NCBI GenBank assembly: GCA_003170275.1
Contig: PNAM01000092.1
Span: forward strand, 1 to 64,000
Length of the DNA: 64,000 nt
Source: Myxococcales bacterium
Lineage (GTDB): Bacteria > Myxococcota_A > Polyangia > Palsa-1104
Reading direction: 5' to 3'
Below are positions 38,490 to 52,196 of the stretch, piece after piece; the stretch's first letter is position 1; each line of letters starts with the position of its first letter. Both the position numbers and the translations under genes were made by a program. The notes beneath the pieces were generated by a model. That model was given only the letters and a program-made list of their open reading frames with translations. It made no database searches and was not told where the DNA came from.

Positions 38490-41279
38490 TTAGGAACGGA
38501 GAGCCAAGAAGATATGGATGCCGGCGATGATGGTCAGGATGACCGACATCGGCACGTGCACCGCCTTCCACTGCGTGAACAGCGGCTCCAGGCGCGGCAG
38601 CATCACGCGACGGCGCTCGAGCAGCGCCAGCCGCTGCGCCAGGACCACCGCCTGCTTGCGCACCTTGCGCGCGCCCTTGCCGCGCACCGACTGCTTGAGC
38701 GCCTTGGACAGCGCGCGCAGCCGGCGCCCACGGCCCAGGTCGTCCTTGATCACCCAGAAGAAGGTCGCCACCGCCCCGAGGAAGGTGTGCTTCTTCTTGG
38801 CGTCTTTGTCCTTCTTGCCGCCGTTGAGCCGGCGCTCGAAGTTGGCCACCTTGCGGCGATAGCCCTCGAACCAACCGTCGGCCACGCGCACGCCTGGGTG
38901 CGCCGCGCGAATCTCGTGCAGCCGGCGATCGACCTCCAGCGTCTCGACCATCGCGGTCGACGCCATCTCCGGCAACTCGGTCGACAGGTAGCGCCCGAGC
39001 AGGCCCGACAGCACGGTGGCGATCATCGACCAGAAGGCCATCGACACCCAGTTGTCGAGCTTGGCCGCCGAGTGCATGAGGATGAAAGTCGGCCCGACCA
39101 CGCCGGTCATCACGTGCCAGTCGAACCACGCCCTGAGCGAGCCCCAGTTCTTCATGAAGCCGAGCCGGCGCCGCCACACGTAGGCCAGGCCGGAGATCAT
39201 GATGAACGTGCCGGTGTAGCCGAAGTTCACCGCCAGCTCGCAGCCCGGCCGATAGTCGATGCGCGCGAGCGCCAGCTCCGGATCGAGCCCGTCGACGTGC
39301 ACCGCCATCCAGAACGACCCCGACCAGGCCGGGAACACCTTGCGCAACAGGATCTCGGTGCAGCCCATCGCAACGGCCAGGATGCCGATTGCCCACCACA
39401 TGCCGATCAGCAGCTTGGTGCGCGGCGCGCGGGCGCGGCCGAGCTCGGGGATCTGCAGCCCCTTGACGAACGCCGCCGCCTGGTTGAGCGCGTTGACGTT
39501 GATCGGCGCCGTGCGATCGAAGCCCGCCTTGGCGGTGGCGCGCGCCTGATCGGGCAGCTGGTTGACCACGTCCTGCGGCAGCACCTCGACCAGCGCGCCC
39601 GTCGGGCAGGCGCTGATGCACGCCTGATCGGCGTAGAACGCGCAGTGGTCGCACTTCGAAGCCATGCGGCGCAGCTTGGCCTTGCGCCCGGCGCCGTCGC
39701 CGAACGCCAGCGCGCCGGCCTTCTCCAGGCGCAGCTTGAGCAGCGGGTTCTCGTCGAGCTCGTGCATCTCGATCGCGTCGTACGGGCAGGCCGTCGCACA
39801 CAGCGTGCAGCCGGTGCAGTTGGCCTCGTTGATCAAGATCTCCTTGCGGCCCACGTCGAACGAGATCGCGTCGAAGTTGCACGGATCGATGCACCGCTGA
39901 TCGGTGCAGGTGTGGCACGCGTCGACGAAGTCGAGCCCGCCGAGGATGCGCCCGTGCAGCGACAGACGCTTGACGCCGTAGCGCTCCTCGCACGCCTGCT
40001 CGCACGCGCCGCACTCGATGCACGCGTCGATCTTGCGCACGCGCAGCGTCATCGACACCGACAGCCCGTGGCGGATGAAGAAGTCGGCGACCATCGCCTT
40101 GGCGCCGTCGGTGGCGTCCAGCCGCGCGCGCGCCTGCTGGTTGGCGCGGCGGAAGCGATCGCTCATGAACGGGTAGATGCGCTTCCACAGCGCCACCCGC
40201 TCGGCCGAGATGCGGATCACGTGGGCGGGCGTCACCGTGTAGCCCGCCATCTGCGCGTGCGTGTCCAGGTTCGTCGCCAGCTCGACGACGTCGCCCTCTT
40301 CGAACGTCGCCAGGTTCTTCTCGGCCAGCTCGATGAGCGGGCCCAGCTCGATGCGGCGCTTCTTCTCTCTCTTGATCGCCTTCTCCAGCTTGTCGCCGGC
40401 CTTGGCCAGCTCCTCCGCGGCGCGGCGCTCCGCCTTGAGCGTATCTGGGTGGAACAGCGCCAGCGCGATCTGGCCCGAGCGCACCAGCGCTACCGAGCCG
40501 CCGAGCGGCAAGATCACGTCGCGCCCGACCTTGATGACCTGCGCGTCGCCCGAGAGCAGCGCATCGCGCAGCGCCTCGTTGGGCAGGCCGTCGAAGATCG
40601 GCGCGGTGCGCATCTCGCGCCACGCGCGCTGATCGATCTGCGTCGGCTGCGCGCGCTTGGCCGGCTGCGCCTGCGCATCCCCAGCAGGCAGGTCGCGCTT
40701 GACCGGCTTCTTCAGCTTGTGCGCGCCGGTCTTGTCGACCGCCTTCTTGATCGCGCGCGGCACCGCGGTGACCACGTTCTCGACGAAGCGGCGGATCACG
40801 CTCTTCTCGTCGCCGCGGTCGGGACGCTTGACGGTGGTCCGCGCCGAGTGCACCTGCTGGTGGTCGCCGACCTCGAACACTTCCATCATCTCGGAAACTT
40901 CGAGAATTCCCTCGGCGCTCGGATCGATGCGGGTCTCTTCATCCTCGAAGTCGCCGACCGACTGATACTGGTGCTGGCTCACGTGGCGCGGCATCGGCGT
41001 CTCGACCGTCGCGTCGTCGCGCACCTGGAACGCGCCGGAGTCGTCGGCTTCCTGAATCTCGATCTCGCCCGAGTCCACGCTGATCGCTTCGTGCGGCTGC
41101 GGCGCGGCGCCGCGCACCGGATCGTCCATGGGCACGCGGGTCATCTCTTCGTCTTCGTGGGTCGACCGGCGGGACGCTGCGCGTTCGGCACGTTCGAGCT
41201 CATCACGTAGACGGCGGTTGGGGACCATGGTGGGTGGTGTTTTTGCAGTCCCCATGCCGTCCATCTTATCTGATTTCAT
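38490..41279 (-). CDS. cNMP-domain/four-cluster ferredoxin/dihaem cytochrome b fusion
   Basis: A 929-residue fusion. Residues about 1-190 are acidic and disordered. Residues about 218-400 look like a degenerate cyclic-nucleotide-binding domain with a charged helical insertion. Four [4Fe-4S] motifs follow: CIECGACEQAC (near 417), CHTCTDQRCIDPC, CTGCTLCATACP (near 488) and CDHC-x7-CISACP (near 546), the set of HybA/DmsB-type electron-transfer subunits. The C-terminal part has about five membrane helices (about 621-645, 680-702, 720-738, 742-766 and 909-929). Two helices each carry H-x13-H (DWH to LMH, and AVH to GIH), the spacing that binds two b haems. It should pass electrons between the quinone pool, the FeS chain and periplasmic haem. 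It is the first gene of a three-gene operon with the multihaem cytochrome and barrel. Confidence 0.88.
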   Translation of the reverse strand: MKSDKMDGMGTAKTPPTMVPNRRLRDELERAERAASRRSTHEDEEMTRVPMDDPVRGAAPQPHEAISVDSGEIEIQEADDSGAFQVRDDATVETPMPRHVSQHQYQSVGDFEDEETRIDPSAEGILEVSEMMEVFEVGDHQQVHSARTTVKRPDRGDEKSVIRRFVENVVTAVPRAIKKAVDKTGAHKLKKPVKRDLPAGDAQAQPAKRAQPTQIDQRAWREMRTAPIFDGLPNEALRDALLSGDAQVIKVGRDVILPLGGSVALVRSGQIALALFHPDTLKAERRAAEELAKAGDKLEKAIKREKKRRIELGPLIELAEKNLATFEEGDVVELATNLDTHAQMAGYTVTPAHVIRISAERVALWKRIYPFMSDRFRRANQQARARLDATDGAKAMVADFFIRHGLSVSMTLRVRKIDACIECGACEQACEERYGVKRLSLHGRILGGLDFVDACHTCTDQRCIDPCNFDAISFDVGRKEILINEANCTGCTLCATACPYDAIEMHELDENPLLKLRLEKAGALAFGDGAGRKAKLRRMASKCDHCAFYADQACISACPTGALVEVLPQDVVNQLPDQARATAKAGFDRTAPINVNALNQAAAFVKGLQIPELGRARAPRTKLLIGMWWAIGILAVAMGCTEILLRKVFPAWSGSFWMAVHVDGLDPELALARIDYRPGCELAVNFGYTGTFIMISGLAYVWRRRLGFMKNWGSLRAWFDWHVMTGVVGPTFILMHSAAKLDNWVSMAFWSMIATVLSGLLGRYLSTELPEMASTAMVETLEVDRRLHEIRAAHPGVRVADGWFEGYRRKVANFERRLNGGKKDKDAKKKHTFLGAVATFFWVIKDDLGRGRRLRALSKALKQSVRGKGARKVRKQAVVLAQRLALLERRRVMLPRLEPLFTQWKAVHVPMSVILTIIAGIHIFLALRS

Positions 41280-41363
41280 TAGAGATTCCCAGGTTTCGCC
41301 GGGGCTCGAGACCCCACTTCCGGGTATCCAGACACCATGTATTGGGTGGGGAGGTGTAGTTTG

Positions 41364-41570
41364 CTACATGTCGAGCAGAGCGCCGAGGCCGCCATCGCCA
41401 GGTTCCGGCAGCGGCATCAGATCGCCGGGGAGGGTCATGTCGGGATCGCCGGCGCCGGCTCCAGCATCGCTCCCCAGGGTCTGCTCGTGAAACGGAATGA
41501 TGTCCGAGAGGCACCCCGTGACCAGCCCGCCCGCCAACACCGCCAGCAACACGCCGATCGTGATCCGCAT
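41364..41570 (-). CDS. Small lipoprotein
   Basis: A 68-residue protein. The signal MRITIGVLLAVLAGGLVTGC has lipobox VTGC, and the mature part is Asp/Pro/Gly-rich (MTLPGDLMPLPEPGDGG) with no domain. It lies 84 bases upstream of the ferredoxin/cytochrome b fusion gene on the same strand. It is either an accessory of the electron-transfer operon or unrelated. The short length keeps confidence moderate. Confidence 0.6.
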   Translation of the reverse strand: MRITIGVLLAVLAGGLVTGCLSDIIPFHEQTLGSDAGAGAGDPDMTLPGDLMPLPEPGDGGLGALLDM

Positions 41571-41736
41571 GGACGCTGACGCTTTGCAACGGTGGGGCCG
41601 TTGGGCCTGCGTCACGGAATACGTAGCGTTGGCCGCCTTACGTCGAACCGTTGCGGGGACAATGCCCCCGGTCGCGGCCGACTCACCCCCGCCTACACAG
41701 TGTGTCGCAGGGCTACAGAAACTTTCACGTTTGACG

Positions 41737-41765
41737 TTGACTTCGCCTGCCGGGAGCGGTAGGAA
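41737..41765 (+). promoter_or_regulatory. Promoter of tRNA-Pro
   Basis: A -35 TTGACT (41737-41742), a 17-base spacer and a -10 TAGGAA (41760-41765). The tRNA 5' end at 41780 would then be about 7-8 bases after the transcription start. A second TTGACG lies at 41731. The rest of 41571-41736 holds no gene that I can support. Confidence 0.4.
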
Positions 41766-41779
41766 CGTCGAGTTTCACT

Positions 41780-41856
<77 letters not shown>

Positions 41857-41899
41857 GGCAGGTTTCATTGGTGGTGGGCTCAATTCCGCGGGGGGACTG

Positions 41900-42496
41900 G
41901 TGTCCCAACTCAGTATTCTGGTTGTCGACGACGACAAAGACGTTTGTGAGTACCTCGAAGATTTCCTCTCGCACGACGGCTATCGGGTCGTAACCGTCAG
42001 CGATCCGACGCAGGTCGTCGACACCCTGCGTCAAAGCGAGTTCCACATCTGCATCGTCGACCTGATGATGCCGAAGCTGTCGGGCATCGACCTGCTCGGT
42101 CACATCCGCAAGGTCGACAACGACCTGGCGGTGATCATCCTGACCGGCTACCCGACGCTCGAGACCGCCACCGCGTCGATCGAGCATGACGTCTCGGCGT
42201 ACATCAAGAAGCCGTTCTCGGTCGATGAGTTCCGCGGCGTCATCGAGCGCATCGCCCGCAAGAAGGGCCTGGTCCTACGCAAAGAGGACGAGCTGCACCA
42301 GACCATCGGTCGCAACATCCGCGAGCTGCGCAAGTCCCGCGGCCTGACGCTCAAGCAGATGTCCCGCCGCACCAAGCTCTCGGTCTCGCTGCTCTCGCAG
42401 ATCGAGCGCGCCGAATCCTCCGCCTCCGTCTCGTCGCTGTTCAAGGTCGCCACCGCCCTCGACGTCCGCATCACCGAGCTCTTCGGCGACTTCTAG
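41900..42496 (+). CDS. Response regulator: receiver plus XRE-type HTH
   Basis: A 198-residue two-domain regulator. Residues 1-120 form a receiver with the acidic pair D11/D12, phosphoacceptor Asp54 in [11 protein letters not shown], Thr in LTGYP and Lys near 105 in IKKPF, so it should be phosphorylatable. Residues about 135-198 form an XRE/Cro-type HTH ([20 protein letters not shown], then [20 protein letters not shown]). Most response regulators carry OmpR, NarL or Fis-type DNA-binding domains; an XRE domain is less common. The GTG start has GGGGG seven bases upstream. No sensor kinase is adjacent, so the partner is elsewhere. Confidence 0.92.
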   Translation: MSQLSILVVDDDKDVCEYLEDFLSHDGYRVVTVSDPTQVVDTLRQSEFHICIVDLMMPKLSGIDLLGHIRKVDNDLAVIILTGYPTLETATASIEHDVSAYIKKPFSVDEFRGVIERIARKKGLVLRKEDELHQTIGRNIRELRKSRGLTLKQMSRRTKLSVSLLSQIERAESSASVSSLFKVATALDVRITELFGDF

Positions 42497-42525
42497 CCCC
42501 CCGTGGTTTGCCTCGGATTGTGATT

Positions 42526-42709
42526 GATCGAGGATGTCGCTTGGCGAGTCGAGGGCTGTTTGCGGGGGCGTCCAGGAGCGCTCCCCGCGCAGCGGGGATG
42601 CCAGCGAGTGGCCCGAGCACCTGGACGTGCCGCCGGCCGGTACGACCGCCGGCGTAGCAGGTGCGTCCCCCGCAAACAGCCCTCGACTCGCCCCGCGACG
42701 TCCTCGATC
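42526..42709. repeat. Long structured inverted repeat (43-bp arms)
   Basis: Arms 42526-42568 and 42667-42709 are inverted copies matching at 40 of 43 positions (mismatches at one site near GGAYG and two adjacent sites before GGCGAG). The 98-base interior folds again. CGTCCAGG (42569-42576) pairs with CCTGGACG (42620-42627) around a hairpin TCCCCGC/GCGGGGA (42582-42598), and CGCCGGC/GCCGGCG (42631-42654) forms another. The element lies between convergent genes, has no U-tract and no convincing coding sequence. It could be a structured RNA, a MITE-type element or a strong two-way roadblock. Confidence 0.75.
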
Positions 42710-42738
42710 GTCCGCGCCCCGTCGCCAGGCACGACTGA

Positions 42739-43410
42739 CTATCGGGGGACGGCGGCCTCGGCGTTCTTGCGGAGGGCGGCGATGGTGGCGGCGTAGTCTT
42801 TCGATTCGAAGACGGCGGAGCCGGCGACGATCACGTTGCCGCCTGCAGCGGTGACCTCGGCGACGTTGGCGACCTTGATGCCGCCGTCGACCTCGATGTC
42901 GACGTCGAGCTTGCGCGCGATGATCTCGGCGCGCAACGCGCGGATCTTGGGCAGCACGTTGGGGATGAAGCTCTGCCCGCCGAAGCCGGGGTTCACCGAC
43001 ATCACCAGCACCTGCTGCACGTCTTGCAAGACGTAGTAGACGCTCTCGGGCGGGGTGTGCGGGTTGAGCGTCACCGACGCGCGCTTGCCGGCCGCGCGGA
43101 TCTGCTGCACCACGCGGTGCAGGTGGCGGCACGCTTCGACGTGCACGCCGATCAGATCGGCGCCCGCCTTGGCGAAGTCTTCGATGTAGCGGTCGGGGTC
43201 CTCGATCATGAGGTGCACGTCGAGCGGCAACGCCGTCGCCTTGCGCAGCGCCGCCACCACCACCGGCCCGATGGTCAGGTTGGGCACGAAGCGGCCATCC
43301 ATCACGTCGACGTGCGCGTAATCGGCGCCCGCCTTCTCGATGGCGCGCACCTCCTCCGCCAACCGGCCGAAGTCCGCAGACAGGATCGACGGCGCGATCT
43401 TTATTTTCAT
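42739..43410 (-). CDS. rpe: Ribulose-phosphate 3-epimerase
   Basis: A 223-residue TIM-barrel enzyme that interconverts ribulose 5-phosphate and xylulose 5-phosphate in the pentose phosphate pathway. Signatures are APSILSADF, HVDVMDGRFVPN with metal-binding His and Asp, LDVHLMI, VNPGFGGQSF and EVDGGI. Length and order are normal for Rpe. It is convergent with the response regulator gene, with the inverted-repeat element between them. Confidence 0.97.
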   Translation of the reverse strand: MKIKIAPSILSADFGRLAEEVRAIEKAGADYAHVDVMDGRFVPNLTIGPVVVAALRKATALPLDVHLMIEDPDRYIEDFAKAGADLIGVHVEACRHLHRVVQQIRAAGKRASVTLNPHTPPESVYYVLQDVQQVLVMSVNPGFGGQSFIPNVLPKIRALRAEIIARKLDVDIEVDGGIKVANVAEVTAAGGNVIVAGSAVFESKDYAATIAALRKNAEAAVPR

Positions 43411-43505
43411 GTCGCCTCCGGCTCCACGATGGGTCGGCCCGATGGGCCGCCCATTTGTTGTCTATTGTTGATCGCTCGCGCGGGGCGCTCGCTCATGTCG
43501 CAAGA

Positions 43506-44791
43506 TTACCCGATCCGGCGCAAGCGGACCGCGTAGAAACCGTCGGCGTCGTCGCGGTGCGGCCAGGTCTGCAGCGTCTCTTCGAGCTTGAACTGCGGGC
43601 GCGCGGCCAGGAAATCGCGGATCTGGTGCGGCCCTTCCTCGTCGGTGTAGGTGCACACCGAGTACACCAGGATGCCGTTGGGCTTCACGCGCCCCTGCAA
43701 CGCCGAGAGCAGCTGGCCCTGAAGCTCGGCGAGCTCGCGCGCATCGCCAGGTGCGCGACGCCACTTGGCCTCGGGATGGCGCCGGAGCACGCCGAGCCCG
43801 GTGCACGGCGCGTCGAGGAGGATGCGATCGTAGTCCGGCTGCAACGGCGCGTTCTCGTCGGTGAGGTCGCACACGACCGGCCTGAGCGAGGTGATCCCGA
43901 GGCGGCGCGCCAGATCCGCGCCGAGCTCGAGCTTGCGCTCGGACAGATCGGCCGAATCGACCTGCGCGCGGTCGCCGGTGAGCTGCGCCAGGTGCGTGGA
44001 CTTGCCGCCCACGCCGGCGCACGCGTCGAGCAGCGCCTCGCCCGGCTGCGGATCGACCAGCCGGGCGACCAGCTGCGCGGCCAGATCCTGCCCGGTGCAC
44101 AGCCCCTCGGCGAACACGCGCGAGCGCGACGGATCGCCGCCACCATCGACGCGCAGCGCCTCGGGCGAGAGCGGCGAGGTGCTCACCGTGGCGTTCGGGC
44201 GCTCCTCGCGCAGGCGCGCGACCACCTCGTCGCGCTGCGCCTTGAGCGTGTTGGCGCGCAGCCAGACCGGCGCCGGCGTGTTGAGCGAAGCGAGGAACTG
44301 CTTCGCCTCGCCCGGCGGAAAGCGGGCCAGCGCGTCGTTCACCAACCACGCCGGCGCGGACTCCACTACCGACAGGTGCGCGACCAGGTCCGTCTCGTCG
44401 GGCGGCGGCGGCTCGCCGTCGCGCGCCAGCTTGCGCAACAGCGCGTTGGCGAAGCCGGCCAGCTTGGCGCCGCGCGCGTGCTTGACCGCCTCGACCGCGT
44501 CGTCGACGGCGGCGTGCGCCGGCACGCGCAGGAACAGGATCTGGTACGCGCCGAGCCGCAAGCAGTCGAGCACCCGCGCATCCAGGCTGCCGAGGCCGCG
44601 TGGCGCGCCGGCCGCGAGCGCGTAGTCGAGCCGCGCGCGCCGCTTGAGCACGCCGTAGACCAGCTCGGTGGCCAGCCCGCGATCGGCATCGGACAAGGTG
44701 CGCGCGCGGGTCAGCTCGCCGCCGAGCGCGAGCGTCGCATAGGCGCCCTCCTCGACCCGCTCGAGCACGCGTCGCGCCAGCTCGCGAGAGG

Positions 44792-44795
<4 letters not shown>
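43506..44795 (-). CDS. rsmB: 16S rRNA m5C967 methyltransferase RsmB
   Basis: A 429-residue protein. An N-terminal NusB-like helical domain (about residues 1-140) is followed by a Rossmann SAM-dependent methyltransferase. The SAM site is DACAGVGGKSTHLA. The two catalytic cysteines sit in LLDAPCTGLG and YSVCTYT, as in m5C RNA methyltransferases. It methylates a cytosine in 16S rRNA. Its ATG overlaps the end of fmt (ATGA), the common fmt-rsmB order. Confidence 0.95.
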
Positions 44796-45763
<968 letters not shown>

Positions 45764-45768
45764 TTTCC

Positions 45769-48080
45769 TCAGTGTGGATCGACGAGACGTGCGGCGTAGG
45801 CCTGCCGGACCCCCTCGTCGAGCAGCACCCGGCGCGCCTCTTCTAGCACATCCTGGATTTCCGCCAACACCGCGCCGAGCTCGTGGCGCACCTCGTGGGC
45901 GAAGCGATCCGGCTGGAAGTCGAGGCGCAGTCGCTCGTAGGCGCGGTTGATCTCGTGCGGCGTGGCCTGCCGATCGACCCCGAGCACCGAGAAGTAGTCG
46001 CAGTCGGAGATCTGCGCCTGCTTGGCCAGCACCCGCTCGCGATCGATCGCGCGATCGCCCGGCCGCTCGCCGCTGTCGCGCCGGCCCTTGCGCCGGTCAT
46101 CGCCCGGCTTCGGCGCGAGCTGGTCGACCGTGGTGATCACCGTCGACGCAGCGCGCAGGCCCAGCCGATCGGTCGCGTGCTCCTCGGTGCGCAGCGCGCC
46201 GACCGTGACCAGCCCCCAGGTGACCGCGTACAGCCCGGTCTCGCTGAGCGGCACGCCGGGCAGCCCGCCGACGGTGAGCTGCACGTCACCGATCGAGCGC
46301 TCGCCGTCGTACAACTCGGCGACCACGCGCTCCGCCGCGGTCAGCCCGCACTCGGCCAGCGCCCGCTCGCGCGCGGTGGTGGGCGTGAGCAACGTCTCGG
46401 GCGGCCCGAGCAGCTCGATCAGCCGCTCGAGGCCGTACTTGCGGCGGATGCCTTCGACGAACAGCGCCCACGGGTGCGCCGACAGCCGCACGCGATCCTC
46501 GGCGCTCGCCTGCTCCGGCCCGAGGCGATAGCTGCCCGAGTCCCAGCCGAAGCACGAGTACGAGATCTCTTCGACGTGCCGGCGCAGCGCCGGGAACAGC
46601 TCCTTCGGCTTGAGCAGCCCCAGCTCCACGAGCAGCGCCGCGGTGCGCCGGCCCGGCTCGACGGTGAGCTCGCGCGTGCGCGCGTGCTGCTCGCGCGTGA
46701 GCTTGCCCTCGCGGTAGAGCAGATCGCCGAGCCGATCGTGCACGAAGCTCGAGGTGGCGAACACCGGCGTGCCCGCGTCGAAATAGAGGTGCTTCTCGCC
46801 GTCGCCGCGCTCGAGCACCACGCGCCCGGTCCAGCCGGCGGCGTTCAGCCGGGCGAGCAGCTCGGCCAGATCGTGATCGGCGAGCGCGCCCTCTTCGTCG
46901 ATCGGCCGGGCGATCGCCTGCTCGATCGGCGGCTCGCCCAGGTTGCCCGCGCCAACGCCGGTCCCCGTCGACGCCAGCCGCAACAGCGGCGACGCGGGCG
47001 GCTCGCTGACGGGGGTGATCGGCATCCGGTCGAGCGTCGCTTCCAGGCTCTCGACGCCCATGCCGGGCAGCGTGTCGATCCCCAGCGCGTCGAGATCGAT
47101 GTCGCCCATGGCGTCGTCGTAGTCGTTATAGCCGGAACGGCGCCCTTCGCGCGACGGCGCGGCGTCGGGGAACAGCCGGCGCTCCGCCTCGGACAGCTCG
47201 GCATCGAGCCGGCGCGCGAACGTAGAACGATCGGCGAACATCTGCGCGCGCCGCGGATCGTCGACGGGCGTAGGCGAGGCGGGCGGCGCTTCGAGGCGCA
47301 CCGCCGTCGGCACGTCGGTGACCTTGACGCGAAACTCGGGGCTGGTGGCGAGCGATTGCAGCCGCAGCCCGGCTGCCTCGGCGAGCGCGTCGTCGGCGCG
47401 CAACAACACCGACGCCGGCGGCTTGCCCAGCGTGTCGCCGTTGCCGGGCGAGGGCGGCGCGATGACGTCGGTCGGGATGCGCGGAATCGCCGCCGGCTCC
47501 TCGGTCGGGAGCTCCACCTGCTTGAGCGCGATGCGCGCCAATTGCGACCGCGAGGGCTCGTCCCACTCGTCGGCGGCGGACGCCTCCATCTCGATGTCCA
47601 CCTGCTTCAGCGTCGGCGGATCCGCCTGCGTCTCCTGCGGCGGCACGCCCTCGCGCTGCGCCTCGAGCTGATCGGACACCTCGCTGGCCAGCTCGGCCTC
47701 GACCGCCAGCTTCTCGATCGCGTCGGCCAGCGCCTCGATGCTGATCGGCCGCAAGAACAGCCGCGAGGCGCCGCAGCGGATCGCCGTGTCCTCGTCGCGG
47801 ATGTCGCCGTCGCGATCCGCGATCAGGAAGATCGGCAGCTTGTCGTGCGTCGAGCGCACCTCGACCAACAGCTCGCGCGCGTCGGCCTCGGTCCAGCCGT
47901 CGGCGATCACCACCGCCAGCGGCATCGAGCGCTGAAGCTCGCTCATCGCGCCCTCGATCGACTCGGCCAGCTCGACGAGCAGACCGGTATCGGTCAGCGC
48001 CTTGCGGCACAGCTCCCCCTCGTAGGGGTTGGCGGCGATCAGGACCGACGGCGCGGGCACGACCCCACATATTACCTGAA

Positions 48081-48084
<4 letters not shown>
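45769..48084 (-). CDS. DUF4388 (PatA N-term) protein with pseudo-receiver and J-like domain
   Basis: A 771-residue cytoplasmic protein. The N-terminus (about residues 15-130) has a receiver-like fold but lacks the acidic pair and the conserved Lys (LRPIS instead of KP), so it is probably not phosphorylated. An acidic disordered region follows (about 140-400). A DUF4388 domain covers about residues 430-560 (LAELLARLNAAGWTGRVVLE, then FDAGTPVFATSS). The C-terminus (about 695-771) is J-domain-like with DYFSVLGVD, but has QPD instead of HPD, so DnaK activation is doubtful. The GTG at 48084 overlaps the priA stop as GTGA; a second GTG at 48060 is an alternative start. Such multidomain proteins are typical of myxobacterial motility and signalling loci. 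Confidence 0.82.
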
Positions 48085-50513
<2,429 letters not shown>

Positions 50514-50532
50514 GTGATGACGCTGAGCTCGC

Positions 50533-51432
<900 letters not shown>

Positions 51433-51506
51433 TACCCAATCCTCCACAGCCTCCGGCTGAGGAGGCTTCGGTACCTGGGAAACCCTATCAGACTTCGCTG
51501 ACGGGG

Positions 51507-52190
51507 TTACGACTTGCTGTCGGTGAAGACGGCTTTGTGGCGGCGGCGGCGCTCGGCGCGCAGGCGCGGGTCGCCCTCTTCCTCGCGGCGCTCGCGTTCT
51601 GCGTCGGCGCGGCTCATGCGCAGGGCCCGTTCGACGCGCAGGCGCCGCCAGGCCCAGTCCCCCAACCCGCCCGCGCACACGAGCAGGATCGCGCGGGGCG
51701 CCAAGCGGCCGAACGCCTCCATCATCACCGCCGACACCGCGTCGGTCCCGCTCGCCCGCACCAGCCCAGCCGCGACCGCGCGCGCGATCAGCACACCCAG
51801 CATCACCAGCGCCGCGGCCAGCGCCCACGGCATCACCCGCCCCTCGCGCCCGTTCTGGTTGCGGCGGCCGATGGCCCCGAGCGTGAACAGCCCGCCCGAC
51901 TGCACCAGCCCCGCCACCAGCGCGCCCACGAAGGCCGCGATCGCCACCGGCAGCGCCACGCGCGCCGTCACGCTCATCACCTCGGACAGCGCGCCGTCGA
52001 CGGGGAGCTCGGCCGAAAACGCTCGCCGTCCGAGCTCGCCGATGCGCGCCCACGCCGCCGGCGCGCCGAACAGGAACGCGAGCACCGCTCCGGTCAGCGC
52101 ACCCGCGCCGGTCGCCAGCGGGCTGACCGCGACCAGCCCGCGCGCGCGCGCCTCGCGTCGCCGCTTCTCGGACGGCGCCAACTCAGCCAT
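51507..52190 (-). CDS. flhB: FlhB/SctU-like export-gate protein lacking the autocleavage domain
   Basis: A 227-residue inner-membrane protein. The N-terminus ELAPSEKRRREARARGLVAVS matches the FlhB/SctU family start (SEKRRxxARxxG), and four hydrophobic segments follow within residues about 25-190. Normal FlhB and SctU are about 350-380 residues and carry a cytoplasmic C-terminal domain with the NPTH autocleavage site that switches substrates. Here the protein stops at an Arg/Lys-rich tail right after the membrane domain, with no NPTH. There is no frameshift sign: the downstream 75 bases hold no continuation. It is the last gene of the FliO-P-Q-R operon. Confidence 0.82.
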   Translation of the reverse strand: MAELAPSEKRRREARARGLVAVSPLATGAGALTGAVLAFLFGAPAAWARIGELGRRAFSAELPVDGALSEVMSVTARVALPVAIAAFVGALVAGLVQSGGLFTLGAIGRRNQNGREGRVMPWALAAALVMLGVLIARAVAAGLVRASGTDAVSAVMMEAFGRLAPRAILLVCAGGLGDWAWRRLRVERALRMSRADAERERREEEGDPRLRAERRRRHKAVFTDSKS

Positions 52191-52196
52191 GCGCGC

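Noticed and set aside
41301-41315. Near-palindrome GGGGCTCGAGACCCC upstream of the FeS fusion gene
   Set aside because: Imperfect, short and GC-rich; no known operator matches, so not called as regulatory.
42524-42796. Short open frames on both strands through the inverted repeat
   Set aside because: Both strands give similar peptides only because of the palindrome; no start signals or family match.
51448-51467. Hairpin AGCCTCC/GGAGGCT between galU and the flhB-like gene
   Set aside because: Seven base pairs with no U-tract; it overlaps the galU Shine-Dalgarno area and may be chance, so not listed as a terminator.
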